Assembly (NCBI RefSeq): GCF_964656455.1
Contig: NC_135714.1
Coordinates: forward strand, 164,874,243 to 164,938,242
Origin: Halichoerus grypus
Taxonomy: Eukaryota; Chordata; Mammalia; Carnivora; Phocidae
Direction of reading: 5' to 3'
DNA length: 64,000 nt
Part shown: positions 35,959 to 49,600 of the stretch, piece by piece
Layout of the letters: each line of letters opens with the position of its first letter
Position numbering within the stretch: position 1 is the first letter of the stretch
Program-made: the position numbers and the translations under genes
Notes under the pieces: model-generated
Database searches by the model: none
Told to the model about the DNA's origin: nothing
What the model saw: the letters and a program-made list of their open reading frames with translations, nothing else

Positions 35959-38900
35959 GACTTCCATGCAAAAGTGGGGCCGCAGTGCTAGCTTCATGAA
36001 ACAAGTGGGGAGTCGTGTTCTGTCTTCTGCCGGGGCCTGAGTCCCACACGGAAAATGGGTCTGGACTCCCTTGCAGTGCTCTCACGCACGCCCACGACAA
36101 AATGCTGCCACCCTCAGGAGCAGCTGTTTTACCTGCAGCACAGGCTCTCAACCGAGTTTTTCCTTCGAGTTAGGTGGCTGTGTTTAAGCCTGCACACACA
36201 CCCTGGGCAATGGTACTAGCCCCATAACCATGATGTGATTTGAGAGCTGCCTTCTGTACCGGCCTGTCTCTCCCCGATATTACGATATTGAAACCGTCCC
36301 AGGGCTCTCAGCCACAGTACACCCTAAACTGCTTCGCCCACACAGAGGTCGACGGTAGCTAAAGCACGGCTTCTCTACAGTGTTGTTTCTTCGAGTTAGA
36401 ACGCTAGCTATTAGACTTCCATGCAAAAGTGGGGCTGCCGTGCTAGCGTGATGAAACACATGGGGAGTCGTGTTCTGCCTTTCGCTGGGGCCTGAGTCTC
36501 ACTCGCAAAAAGCTTTGGACTCCCTTGCAGTGCTCTCACGCACGCACACAACAAAATGCTTGCACCCTCAGGAGCAGCTCTTTTACCTGCAGCACAGGCT
36601 CTCTACCGAGTTTTTCCTTCGAGTTAGGTGGCTGTGTTTAAGCCTGCACACACCCACGGGGCAACGGAACTAGCCCCATAACCATGTAGTGAGTTCAGAT
36701 CTGCCTTATGTGCCAGCCTGTCTCTCCCCCGATATGATGAAATGGAAACCGTCCCCAGGCTCTCAGCCACAGTACACCCTAAACTGCTTCGCCCACAGAG
36801 AGGTCGACGGTAGCTAAAGCACGGTTTCTCTACAGTGTTGTTTCTCCGAGTTAGAAAGCTAGCTGTTAGACTTCCATGCAAAAGTGGGGCCGCAGTCCTA
36901 GCTTCATGGAGCAAGTGGGGAGTCGTGTTCTGGCTTCTTCCGGGGCCTGGGTCTCACAAGGAAAATGCTTTTGGACTCACTTGCAGTGCGCTCACGCATG
37001 CACACAGCAAAATGCGTCCACCCTGAGGCATGGCTCTTTTAGCCGAAGCAGGAATTCCCTACAGAGTTGTTCCTTTGAGTTAGGTGGTTGGCTTTAGGCC
37101 TGCAGGCACCCCCGGGGCAAGGGCACTAGCCTCATCAACCAGAGGTGACTTGAGAGCTGCCTTCCGCACCGGCCTGTTTCTCACTCCATTTCACGTCTGG
37201 GACCCTTTCCCCGGTCTCTCGTACACGAGCAGGGTCAAATTCCTCCTGCTTCAGGAACGGCAATGTTAACTCAAGCGCAGTCACTCGAGAGGATTGATTC
37301 TTGGTGTTAGTAGCCTGGGAACTAGGCATCCAGGCACACAGGGTACAGCGGTGCTAATCTCCTCAAACAAGAGGTGAGTCGACAGCAGCCTTCCTTCCAG
37401 GCCTGCTTCTCACTCCGAGTTACGTTTAGGTTCCATTTCTCATGCTTTCACAAAAACACACAACAGATGAAGTGCACGCTCAGGAAGGGCGATCTTTGCT
37501 GAGGCACGGGTTCTCTACAGTTTTGTTCCTTTGCGTTGCGTGGATGGCACTGAGGACTCCACGCACACACGGGAGAGCCGATCTAGTTTCCCGAAACAAG
37601 AGTTGAGTCCATAGGGGCCTTCTGCCCATGCTTATTTCTCCCTCCGAATTCGGCTGGGACTCCTTCCCCAGGTTTGCACTCAAACAGACTTGAAAATGCT
37701 GCCACCCTGTGGAGAGGCGAACGAGCTGAAGCTGGGCTTCTTGAGTGGCTTCTTTCTGCCAAATCAGTGTGGAGCCCTTAGCATTCCTATGCACACATGG
37801 AGCCGAAGTGTTAGCTTCAGGTAACAAGAGCTGAGTCGAGAGGAGCCTTCTGGCCCGGACTCCTTCTCCCTCGGTTTCACGTAAGGAACCCGTTCCTCAG
37901 GACCTCACCCACGGTAGCCTGGAAAGTGCTTCCTCCCTCAGAGAGGTGGATGGTAGCTAAAGCACGGTTTCTCTACCGTGTTGTTTCTTCCAGGGAGAAC
38001 GCTAGCGATTAGATTTCCATGCAAAAGTAGGGCCGCAGTGCTAGCTAAATGAAACACACGGGGAGTCGTCTTCTGCCTTTTGCTGGGGCCTGAGTCTCAC
38101 TCGCAGAAACTTTGGACTCCCTTGCAGTCCTCTCATGCACGCACACAACCACATGCTTCCACCCTCAGGAGCGGCTGTTTGAGCTGAAGCACGGATTCTC
38201 TACCGTGTTTTTCCTTTGAGTTAGGTGGCTGTCTTTCAGCCTGCACACACACCCAGGGCAACGGTACTAGCCCCATAACCATGATGTGAGTTGAGAGCTG
38301 CCTTCCGTACCGGCCTGTCTCTCCCCCGATTTTACAAAATGGAAAATGTCCCCAGGCTCTCAGCCACAGTACACCCTAAACTGCTTCGCCCACAGAGAGG
38401 TCGACGGTAGCTAAAGCACGGTTTCTCTACTGTGTAGTTTCTTCGAGTTAGAACGCTAGCTCTTAGACTTCCATGCAAATGTGGGGCTGCCGTGCTAGCT
38501 TGGTAAAACACATGGGGAGTCGTGTTCTGCCTTTCGCTGGGGCCTGAGTCTCACTCGCAAAATGCTTTGGACTCCCTTGCAGTGCTCTCACGCACGCACA
38601 CAACAAAAGGCTTCCACCCTTAGGAGCAGCTGTTTTACCTGCAGCTCGGATTCCCTACCGAGTTTTTCCTTCGAGTTAAGTGGCTGTCTTTAAGCCTGCA
38701 CACACCCACGGGGCAACGGAACTAGCCCCTTAAGCATGTAGTGAGTTGAGAGCTGCCTTCTGTACCGGACTGTCTCTCCCCCTATATTCCGAAATGGAAA
38801 CCGTCCCCAGGCTGCCAGCCACAGTACACCCTAAACTGCTTCGCCCACACAGAGGTCGACGGTAGCTAAAGCACGGCTTCTCTACAGTGTTGTTTCTTCG

Positions 38901-40559
38901 ACTTAGAACGCTAGCTATTAGACTTCCCTGAAAAGTGGCGCTGCCGTGCTAGCTTGATGAAACACATGGGGAGTGGTGTTCTGCCTTTCGCTGGGGCCTG
39001 AGTCTCACTCGCAGAAAGCTTTGGACTCCCTTGCAGTGCTCTCACGCACGCACACAACAAAATGCTTCCACCCTCAGGAGCAGCTGTTTTACCTGCAGCA
39101 CAGGCTCTCTACCGAGTTTTTCCTTCGAGTTAGGTGGCTGTGTTTAAGCCTGCACACACACCCTGGGCAACGGTAGTAGCCCCATAACCATGATGTGAGT
39201 TGAGAGCTGCCTTCTGTGCCGGCCTGTCCCTCCACCGATATTATGGTATTGAAACCGTCCCAGGGCTCCCAACCTCGGTACACCCTAAACTGCTTCGCCC
39301 TCAGAGAGGTCGACGGTAGCTAAAGCACGGTTTCTCTACAGTGTTGTTTCTTCGACTTAGAAAGCTAACTATCAGACTTCCATGCAAAAGTGGGGCCGCA
39401 GTATTAGATTCATGGAGCAAGTGGGGAGTCGTGTTCTGGCTTCTTCTGGGGCCTGGGTCTCACAAGGAAAATGCTTTTGGACTCACTTGCTGTGCACTCC
39501 CGCATGCACACCACACAATGCGTCCACCCTGAGGCATGGCTCTTTTAGCCGAAGCAGGAATTCTCTACAGAGTTGTTCCTTTGAGTTAGGCGGTTGGCTT
39601 ATGGCCTGCAGGAACACACGGGGCAAGGGTACTGGCCTCATAAACAAGAGGTGAGTTGAGAGCTGCCTTCCGCACCGGCCTGTTTCTCACTCCATTTCAC
39701 GTATGGGACCCTTTCCCCGGTCTCTCATACACGAACACTATACAACTCCTGCGGCTTCAGGAACTGCAATGTTAGCTAAAGCGCAGTAAAGCTACAGCAT
39801 TGATTCTTGGTGTTAGTAGTCTGGTAGGCGAATGAGCTGCACCTGGGATTCTTGACAGGCTTGTTTCTTCCCAGTCAGTGTCGAGCACATAGCATTCCAA
39901 GCACACATGGAGCAGTAGTGTTAGCTTCAGGTAGCAAGAGCTGAGTCCAGAGGTGCCTTCTGCCCGGACCTATTTCTCCCTTGGTTTCACGTATGGAACC
40001 CGTTCCCCAGGCTCTCAGCCACGGTACTCCGTGTAATACTTCCTCCATCTAGAGGTCGACGGTAGCTAAAGCAGGGTTTCTCTACAGTGTTGTTTCTTCG
40101 AGTTAGAACACTAGCTGTTAGACTTCCATGCAAAAGTGGGGCTGCCGTGCTAGCGTGATGAAACACATGGGGAGTCGTGTTCTGCCTTCTGCTGGGGCCT
40201 GAGGCTCACTCACAAAAAGCTTTGGACTCCCTTGCAGGGCTCTCATGCACGCACACAACATAATGCTTCCACCTTCAAGAGCGGCTCTTTTAGCTGAAGC
40301 ATGGATTCTCCAGCGAGTTTTTCCTTCGAGTTAGGCGGTTTTCATGAAGCCTGCACACACACCCGGGGCAACGGTACTAGCCCCATAACCATGGTGTGAG
40401 TTGAGAGCTGCCTTCTCTCCGGGCTGTCTCTCCCTCGATTTTAGGAAACGGAACCCGTCCCCAGGCTCTCACCCACCGTACACCCTAAACTGCTTCCTCC
40501 CACACAGAGGTCGTCGGTAGCTAAAGCACGGTTTCTCTTCAGTGTTGTTTCTCCGAGTT

Positions 40560-41300
40560 AGAACGCTTGCTATTAATGTCCACAATAGCCAAACTGTGGA
40601 AAGAGCCAAGATGTCCACCAACAGATGAATGGATAAAGAAGAGGGGGTATATATATATATATATATATACAATGGAATATTATGCAGCCATCAAAAGGAA
40701 TGAGATCTTGCCCTCTGCAACGACGTGGATGGAACTGGAGGGTATCATGCTGAGCGAAATAAGTCAAACAGAGAAAGACATGTATCATATGACCTCACTG
40801 ATATGAGGAATTCTTAATCTCAGGAAACAAACTGAGGGTTGCTGGAGTGGGGGCTGGGGTGGGAGGGATGGGGTCACTGGGTGTTGGACACTGGGGAGGG
40901 TATGTGTTCTGGTAAGCGCTGTGAATTGTGCAAGACTGTTGAATCTCAGATCTGTACCTCTGAAACAAATAATGCAATATATGTTAAGAAAGAAAAAAAG
41001 AAGAAGAAGAATGTAGCAGGAGGGGAAGAATGAAGGGGGGAAAATCGGAGGGGGAAAAGAACCATGAGAGACGATGGACTCTGAAAAACAAACTGAGGGT
41101 TCTAGAGGGGAGGGGGGTGGGAGGATGGGTTAGCCTGGTGATGGGTATTGAGCAGGGCACGATCTGCATGGAGCACTGGGTGATATGCACAAACAATGAA
41201 TCATGGAACACTATATCTAAAACTAATGATGTAATGTATGGGGATTAACATAACAATAAAAACATTTAATAATAATAATAATAAAGAACGCTTGCTATTA
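40560..41300 (+). mobile_element. 5'-truncated LINE-1, unit 8
   Basis: TA tract 40648-40669, 11 repeats. A at 40744 (shared with units 9 and 10) changes an ORF2 codon. Confidence 0.93.
40576..40806 (+). pseudogene. L1 ORF2 C-terminal remnant, unit 8 (frame open)
   Basis: Eleven repeats restore the frame with two extra residues relative to unit 5. The C-to-A change at 40744 turns LEGLML into LEGIML. Confidence 0.92.
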
Positions 41301-44300
41301 GACTTCCATGCAAAAGTGGGGCCGCAGTGCTAGCTTCATGAAACAAGTGGGGAGTCGTGTTCTGTCTTCTGCCGGGGCCTGAGTCCCACACGGAAAATGG
41401 GTCTGGACTCCCTTGCAGTGCTCTCACGCACGCCCACGACAAAATGCTGCCACCCTCAGGAGCAGCTGTTTTACCTGCAGCACAGGCTCTCAACCGAGTT
41501 TTTCCTTCGAGTTAGGTGGCTGTGTTTAAGCCTGCACACACACCCTGGGCAATGGTACTAGCCCCATAACCATGATGTGATTTGAGAGCTGCCTTCTGTA
41601 CCGGCCTGTCTCTCCCCGATATTACGATATTGAAACCGTCCCAGGGCTCTCAGCCACAGTACACCCTAAACTGCTTCGCCCACACAGAGGTCGACGGTAG
41701 CTAAAGCACGGCTTCTCTACAGTGTTGTTTCTTCGAGTTAGAACGCTAGCTATTAGACTTCCATGCAAAAGTGGGGCTGCCGTGCTAGCGTGATGAAACA
41801 CATGGGGAGTCGTGTTCTGCCTTTCGCTGGGGCCTGAGTCTCACTCGCAAAAAGCTTTGGACTCCCTTGCAGTGCTCTCAGGCACGCACACAACAAAATG
41901 CTTGCACCCTCAGGAGCAGCTCTTTTACCTGCAGCACAGGCTCTCTACCGAGTTTTTCCTTCGAGTTAGGTGGCTGTGTTTAAGCCTGCACACACCCACG
42001 GGGCAACGGAACTAGCCCCATAACCATGTAGTGAGTTCAGATCTGCCTTATGTGCCAGCCTGTCTCTCCCCCGATATGATGAAATGGAAACCGTCCCCAG
42101 GCTCTCAGCCACAGTACACCCTAAACTGCTTCGCCCACAGAGAGGTCGACGGTAGCTAAAGCACGGTTTCTCTACAGTGTTGTTTCTCCGAGTTAGAAAG
42201 CTAGCTGTTAGACTTCCATGCAAAAGTGGGGCCGCAGTCCTAGCTTCATGGAGCAAGTGGGGAGTCGTGTTCTGGCTTCTTCCGGGGCCTGGGTCTCACA
42301 AGGAAAATGCTTTTGGACTCACTTGCAGTGCGCTCACGCATGCACACAGCAAAATGCGTCCACCCTGAGGCATGGCTCTTTTAGCCGAAGCAGGAATTCC
42401 CTACAGAGTTGTTCCTTTGAGTTAGGTGGTTGGCTTTAGGCCTGCAGGCACCCCCGGGGCAAGGGCACTAGCCTCATCAACCAGAGGTGACTTGAGAGCT
42501 GCCTTCCGCACCGGCCTGTTTCTCACTCCATTTCACGTCTGGGACCCTTTCCCCGGTCTCTCGTACACGAGCAGGGTCAAATTCCTCCTGCTTCAGGAAC
42601 GGCAATGTTAACTCAAGCGCAGTCACTCGAGAGGATTGATTCTTGGTGTTAGTAGCCTGGGAACTAGGCATCCAGGCACACAGGGTACAGCGGTGCTAAT
42701 CTCCTCAAACAAGAGGTGAGTCGACAGCAGCCTTCCTTCCAGGCCTGCTTCTCACTCCGAGTTACGTTTAGGTTCCATTTCTCATGCTTTCACAAAAACA
42801 CACAACAGATGAAGTGCACGCTCAGGAAGGGCGATCTTTGCTGAGGCACGGGTTCTCTACAGTTTTGTTCCTTTGCGTTGCGTGGATGGCACTGAGGACT
42901 CCACGCACACACGGGAGAGCCGATCTAGTTTCCCGAAACAAGAGTTGAGTCCATAGGGGCCTTCTGCCCATGCTTATTTCTCCCTCCGAATTCGGCTGGG
43001 ACTCCTTCCCCAGGTTTGCACTCAAGCGGACTTGAAAATGCTGCCACCCTGTGGAGAGGCGAACGAGCTGAAGCTGGGCTTCTTGAGCGGCTTCTTTCTG
43101 CCAAATCAGTGTGGAGCCCTTAGCATTCCTATGCACACATGGAGCCGAAGTGTTAGCTTCAGGTAACAAGAGCTGAGTCGAGAGGAGCCTTCTGGCCCGG
43201 ACTCCTTCTCCCTCGGTTTCACGTAAGGAACCCGTTCCTCAGGCTCTCACCCACGGTAGCCTGGAAAGTGCTTCCTCCCTCAGAGAGGTGGATGGTAGCT
43301 AAAGCACGGTTTCTCTACCGTGTTGTTTCTTCCAGGGAGAACGCTAGCGATTAGATTTCCATGCAAAAGTAGGGCCGCAGTGCTAGCTAAATGAAACACA
43401 CGGGGAGTCGTCTTCTGCCTTTTGCTGGGGCCTGAGTCTCACTCGCAGAAACTTTGGACTCCCTTGCAGTCCTCTCATGCACGCACACAACCAAATGCTT
43501 CCACCCTCAGGAGCGGCTGTTTGAGCTGAAGCACGGATTCTCTACCGTGTTTTTCCTTTGAGTTAGGTGGCTGTCTTTCAGCCTGCACACACACCCAGGG
43601 CAACGGTACTAGCCCCATAACCATGATGTGAGTTGAGAGCTGCCTTCTGTACCGGCCTGTCTCTCCCCCGATTTTACAAAATGGAAAATGTCCCCAGGCT
43701 CTCAGCCACAGTACACCCTAAACTGCTTCGCCCACAGAGAGGTCGACGGTAGCTAAAGCACGGTTTCTCTACTGTGTAGTTTCTTCGAGTTAGAACGCTA
43801 GCTCTTAGACTTCCATGCAAATGTGGGGCTGCCGTGCTAGCTTGGTAAAACACATGGGGAGTCGTGTTCTGCCTTTCGCTGGGGCCTGAGTCTCACTCGC
43901 AAAATGCTTTGGACTCCCTTGCAGTGCTCTCACGCACGCACACAACAAAAGGCTTCCACCCTTAGGAGCAGCTGTTTTACCTGCAGCTCGGATTCCCTAC
44001 CGAGTTTTTCCTTCGAGTTAAGTGGCTGTCTTTAAGCCTGCACACACCCACGGGGCAACGGAACTAGCCCCTTAAGCATGTAGTGAGTTGAGAGCTGCCT
44101 TCTGTACCGGACTGTCTCTCCCCCTATATTCCGAAATGGAAACCGTCCCCAGGCTGCCAGCCACAGTACACCCTAAACTGCTTCGCCCACACAGAGGTCG
44201 ACGGTAGCTAAAGCACGGCTTCTCTACAGTGTTGTTTCTTCGACTTAGAACGCTAGCTATTAGACTTCCCTGAAAAGTGGCGCTGCCGTGCTAGCTTGAT

Positions 44301-45901
44301 GAAACACATGGGGAGTGGTGTTCTGCCTTTCGCTGGGGCCTGAGTCTCACTCGCAGAAAGCTTTGGACTCCCTTGCAGTGCTCTCACGCACGCACACAAC
44401 AAAATGCTTCCACCCTCAGGAGCAGCTGTTTTACCTGCAGCACAGGCTCTCTACCGAGTTTTTCCTTCGAGTTAGGTGGCTGTGTTTAAGCCTGCACACA
44501 CACCCTGGGCAACGGTAGTAGCCCCATAACCATGATGTGAGTTGAGAGCTGCCTTCTGTGCCGGCCTGTCCCTCCACCGATATTATGGTATTGAAACCGT
44601 CCCAGGGCTCCCAACCTCGGTACACCCTAAACTGCTTCGCCCTCAGAGAGGTCGACGGTAGCTAAAGCACGGTTTCTCTACAGTGTTGTTTCTTCGACTT
44701 AGAAAGCTAACTATCAGACTTCCATGCAAAAGTGGGGCCGCAGTATTAGATTCATGGAGCAAGTGGGGAGTCGTGTTCTGGCTTCTTCTGGGGCCTGGGT
44801 CTCACAAGGAAAATGCTTTTGGACTCACTTGCTGTGCACTCCCGCATGCACACCACACAATGCGTCCACCCTGAGGCATGGCTCTTTTAGCCGAAGCAGG
44901 AATTCTCTACAGAGTTGTTCCTTTGAGTTAGGCGGTTGGCTTATGGCCTGCAGGAACACACGGGGCAAGGGTACTGGCCTCATAAACAAGAGGTGAGTTG
45001 AGAGCTGCCTTCCGCACCGGCCTGTTTCTCACTCCATTTCACGTATGGGACCCTTTCCCCGGTCTCTCATACACGAACACTATACAACTCCTGCGGCTTC
45101 AGGAACTGCAATGTTAGCTAAAGCGCAGTAAAGCTACAGCATTGATTCTTGGTGTTAGTAGTCTGGTAGGCGAATGAGCTGCACCTGGGATTCTTGACAG
45201 GCTTGTTTCTTCCCAGTCAGTGTCGAGCACATAGCATTCCAAGCACACATGGAGCAGTAGTGTTAGCTTCAGGTAGCAAGAGCTGAGTCCAGAGGTGCCT
45301 TCTGCCCGGACCTATTTCTCCCTTGGTTTCACGTATGGAACCCGTTCCCCAGGCTCTCAGCCACGGTACTCCGTGTAATACTTCCTCCATCTAGAGGTCG
45401 ACGGTAGCTAAAGCAGGGTTTCTCTACAGTGTTGTTTCTTCGAGTTAGAACACTAGCTGTTAGACTTCCATGCAAAAGTGGGGCTGCCGTGCTAGCGTGA
45501 TGAAACACATGGGGAGTCGTGTTCTGCCTTCTGCTGGGGCCTGAGGCTCACTCACAAAAAGCTTTGGACTCCCTTGCAGGGCTCTCATGCACGCACACAA
45601 CATAATGCTTCCACCTTCAAGAGCGGCTCTTTTAGCTGAAGCATGGATTCTCCAGCGAGTTTTTCCTTCGAGTTAGGCGGTTTTCATGAAGCCTGCACAC
45701 ACACCCGGGGCAACGGTACTAGCCCCATAACCATGGTGTGAGTTGAGAGCTGCCTTCTCTCCGGGCTGTCTCTCCCTCGATTTTAGGAAACGGAACCCGT
45801 CCCCAGGCTCTCACCCACCGTACACCCTAAACTGCTTCCTCCCACACAGAGGTCGTCGGTAGCTAAAGCACGGTTTCTCTTCAGTGTTGTTTCTCCGAGT
45901 T

Positions 45902-46642
45902 AGAACGCTTGCTATTAATGTCCACAATAGCCAAACTGTGGAAAGAGCCAAGATGTCCACCAACAGATGAATGGATAAAGAAGAGGGGGTATATATATAT
46001 ATATATATATACAATGGAATATTATGCAGCCATCAAAAGGAATGAGATCTTGCCCTCTGCAACGACGTGGATGGAACTGGAGGGTATCATGCTGAGCGAA
46101 ATAAGTCAAACAGAGAAAGACATGTATCATATGACCTCACTGATATGAGGAATTCTTAATCTCAGGAAACAAACTGAGGGTTGCTGGAGTGGGGGCTGGG
46201 GTGGGAGGGATGGGGTCACTGGGTGTTGGACACTGGGGAGGGTATGTGTTCTGGTAAGCGCTGTGAATTGTGCAAGACTGTTGAATCTCAGATCTGTACC
46301 TCTGAAACAAATAATGCAATATATGTTAAGAAAGAAAAAAAGAAGAAGAAGAATGTAGCAGGAGGGGAAGAATGAAGGGGGGAAAATCGGAGGGGGAAAA
46401 GAACCATGAGAGACGATGGACTCTGAAAAACAAACTGAGGGTTCTAGAGGGGAGGGGGGTGGGAGGATGGGTTAGCCTGGTGATGGGTATTGAGCAGGGC
46501 ACGATCTGCATGGAGCACTGGGTGATATGCACAAACAATGAATCATGGAACACTATATCTAAAACTAATGATGTAATGTATGGGGATTAACATAACAATA
46601 AAAACATTTAATAATAATAATAATAAAGAACGCTTGCTATTA
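45902..46642 (+). mobile_element. 5'-truncated LINE-1, unit 9
   Basis: TA tract 45990-46011, 11 repeats. A at 46086. Confidence 0.93.
45918..46148 (+). pseudogene. L1 ORF2 C-terminal remnant, unit 9 (frame open)
   Basis: Same as unit 8. Confidence 0.92.
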
Positions 46643-49600
46643 GACTTCCATGCAAAAGTGGGGCCGCAGTGCTAGCTTCATGAAACAAGTGGGGAGTCGT
46701 GTTCTGTCTTCTGCCGGGGCCTGAGTCCCACACGGAAAATGGGTCTGGACTCCCTTGCAGTGCTCTCACGCACGCCCACGACAAAATGCTGCCACCCTCA
46801 GGAGCAGCTGTTTTACCTGCAGCACAGGCTCTCAACCGAGTTTTTCCTTCGAGTTAGGTGGCTGTGTTTAAGCCTGCACACACACCCTGGGCAATGGTAC
46901 TAGCCCCATAACCATGATGTGATTTGAGAGCTGCCTTCTGTACCGGCCTGTCTCTCCCCGATATTACGATATTGAAACCGTCCCAGGGCTCTCAGCCACA
47001 GTACACCCTAAACTGCTTCGCCCACACAGAGGTCGACGGTAGCTAAAGCACGGCTTCTCTACAGTGTTGTTTCTTCGAGTTAGAACGCTAGCTATTAGAC
47101 TTCCATGCAAAAGTGGGGCTGCCGTGCTAGCGTGATGAAACACATGGGGAGTCGTGTTCTGCCTTTCGCTGGGGCCTGAGTCTCACTCGCAAAAAGCTTT
47201 GGACTCCCTTGCAGTGCTCTCAGGCACGCACACAACAAAATGCTTGCACCCTCAGGAGCAGCTCTTTTACCTGCAGCACAGGCTCTCTACCGAGTTTTTC
47301 CTTCGAGTTAGGTGGCTGTGTTTAAGCCTGCACACACCCACGGGGCAACGGAACTAGCCCCATAACCATGTAGTGAGTTCAGATCTGCCTTATGTGCCAG
47401 CCTGTCTCTCCCCCGATATGATGAAATGGAAACCGTCCCCAGGCTCTCAGCCACAGTACACCCTAAACTGCTTCGCCCACAGAGAGGTCGACGGTAGCTA
47501 AAGCACGGTTTCTCTACAGTGTTGTTTCTCCGAGTTAGAAAGCTAGCTGTTAGACTTCCATGCAAAAGTGGGGCCGCAGTCCTAGCTTCATGGAGCAAGT
47601 GGGGAGTCGTGTTCTGGCTTCTTCCGGGGCCTGGGTCTCACAAGGAAAATGCTTTTGGACTCACTTGCAGTGCGCTCACGCATGCACACAGCAAAATGCG
47701 TCCACCCTGAGGCATGGCTCTTTTAGCCGAAGCAGGAATTCCCTACAGAGTTGTTCCTTTGAGTTAGGTGGTTGGCTTTAGGCCTGCAGGCACCCCCGGG
47801 GCAAGGGCACTAGCCTCATCAACCAGAGGTGACTTGAGAGCTGCCTTCCGCACCGGCCTGTTTCTCACTCCATTTCACGTCTGGGACCCTTTCCCCGGTC
47901 TCTCGTACACGAGCAGGGTCAAATTCCTCCTGCTTCAGGAACGGCAATGTTAACTCAAGCGCAGTCACTCTAGAGGATTGATTCTTGGTGTTAGTAGCCT
48001 GGGAACTAGGCATCCAGGCACACAGGGTACAGCAGTGCTAATCTCCTCAAACAAGAGGTGAGTCGACAGCAGCCTTCCTTCCAGGCCTGCTTCTCACTCC
48101 GAGTTACGTTTAGGTTCCATTTCTCATGCTTTCACAAAAACACACAACAGATGAAGTGCACGCTCAGGAAGGGCGATCTTTGCTGAGGCACGGGTTCTCT
48201 ACAGTTTTGTTCCTTTGCGTTGCGTGGATGGCACTGAGGACTCCACGCACACACGGGAGAGCCGATCTAGTTTCCCGAAACAAGAGTTGAGTCCATAGGG
48301 GCCTTCTGCCCATGCTTATTTCTCCCTCCGAATTCGGCTGGGACTCCTTCCCCAGGTTTGCACTCAAGCGGACTTGAAAATGCTGCCACCCTGTGGAGAG
48401 GCGAACGAGCTGAAGCTGGGCTTCTTGAGCGGCTTCTTTCTGCCAAATCAGTGTGGAGCCCTTAGCATTCCTATGCACACATGGAGCCGAAGTGTTAGCT
48501 TCAGGTAACAAGAGCTGAGTCGAGAGGAGCCTTCTGGCCCGGACTCCTTCTCCCTCGGTTTCACGTAAGGAACCCGTTCCTCAGGCTCTCACCCACGGTA
48601 GCCTGGAAAGTGCTTCCTCCCTCAGAGAGGTGGATGGTAGCTAAAGCACGGTTTCTCTACCGTGTTGTTTCTTCCAGGGAGAACGCTAGCGATTAGATTT
48701 CCATGCAAAAGTAGGGCCGCAGTGCTAGCTAAATGAAACACACGGGGAGTCGTCTTCTGCCTTTTGCTGGGGCCTGAGTCTCACTCGCAGAAACTTTGGA
48801 CTCCCTTGCAGTCCTCTCATGCACGCACACAACCACATGCTTCCACCCTCAGGAGCGGCTGTTTGAGCTGAAGCACGGATTCTCTACCGTGTTTTTCCTT
48901 TGAGTTAGGTGGCTGTCTTTCAGCCTGCACACACACCCAGGGCAACGGTACTAGCCCCATAACCATGATGTGAGTTGAGAGCTGCCTTCCGTACCGGCCT
49001 GTCTCTCCCCCGATTTTACAAAATGGAAAATGTCCCCAGGCTCTCAGCCACAGTACACCCTAAACTGCTTCGCCCACAGAGAGGTCGACGGTAGCTAAAG
49101 CACGGTTTCTCTACTGTGTAGTTTCTTCGAGTTAGAACGCTAGCTCTTAGACTTCCATGCAAATGTGGGGCTGCCGTGCTAGCTTGGTAAAACACATGGG
49201 GAGTCGTGTTCTGCCTTTCGCTGGGGCCTGAGTCTCACTCGCAAAATGCTTTGGACTCCCTTGCAGTGCTCTCACGCACGCACACAACAAAAGGCTTCCA
49301 CCCTTAGGAGCAGCTGTTTTACCTGCAGCTCGGATTCCCTACCGAGTTTTTCCTTCGAGTTAAGTGGCTGTCTTTAAGCCTGCACACACCCACGGGGCAA
49401 CGGAACTAGCCCCTTAAGCATGTAGTGAGTTGAGAGCTGCCTTCTGTACCGGACTGTCTCTCCCCCTATATTCCGAAATGGAAACCGTCCCCAGGCTGCC
49501 AGCCACAGTACACCCTAAACTGCTTCGCCCACACAGAGGTCGACGGTAGCTAAAGCACGGCTTCTCTACAGTGTTGTTTCTTCGACTTAGAACGCTAGCT

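Larger units (their letters stand above)
32029..37368 (+). repeat. array unit 7 (5340 bp)
   Basis: Complete unit. It combines C at 33096 (otherwise unit 2) with C at 33110 (otherwise units 1 and 3). Private T variants lie near 32889 (GGTTGTC) and near 34376 (TTTCTCCGG). G at 37350 near the unit end is shared only with unit 8. Its uninterrupted 10-repeat TA tract is also found in units 10 and 12. No gene is seen. Confidence 0.97.
37369..42710 (+). repeat. array unit 8 (5342 bp)
   Basis: Complete unit. Private changes lie in its first 600 bases: CAAACAGA near 37684, TTGAGTGGC near 37746 and GGACCTC near 37901. C at 38152 is shared only with unit 10. A at 40744 in the L1 is shared with units 9 and 10. 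The TA tract has 11 repeats, like unit 9. G at 42692 is shared with unit 7. No gene is seen. Confidence 0.97.
42711..48052 (+). repeat. array unit 9 (5342 bp)
   Basis: Complete unit. G at 43028 is shared with units 10 and 11. A at 46086 is shared with units 8 and 10. T at 47971, which turns CTCGAGAG into CTCTAGAG, is shared with unit 10 only. The TA tract has 11 repeats. No gene is seen. Confidence 0.97.
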
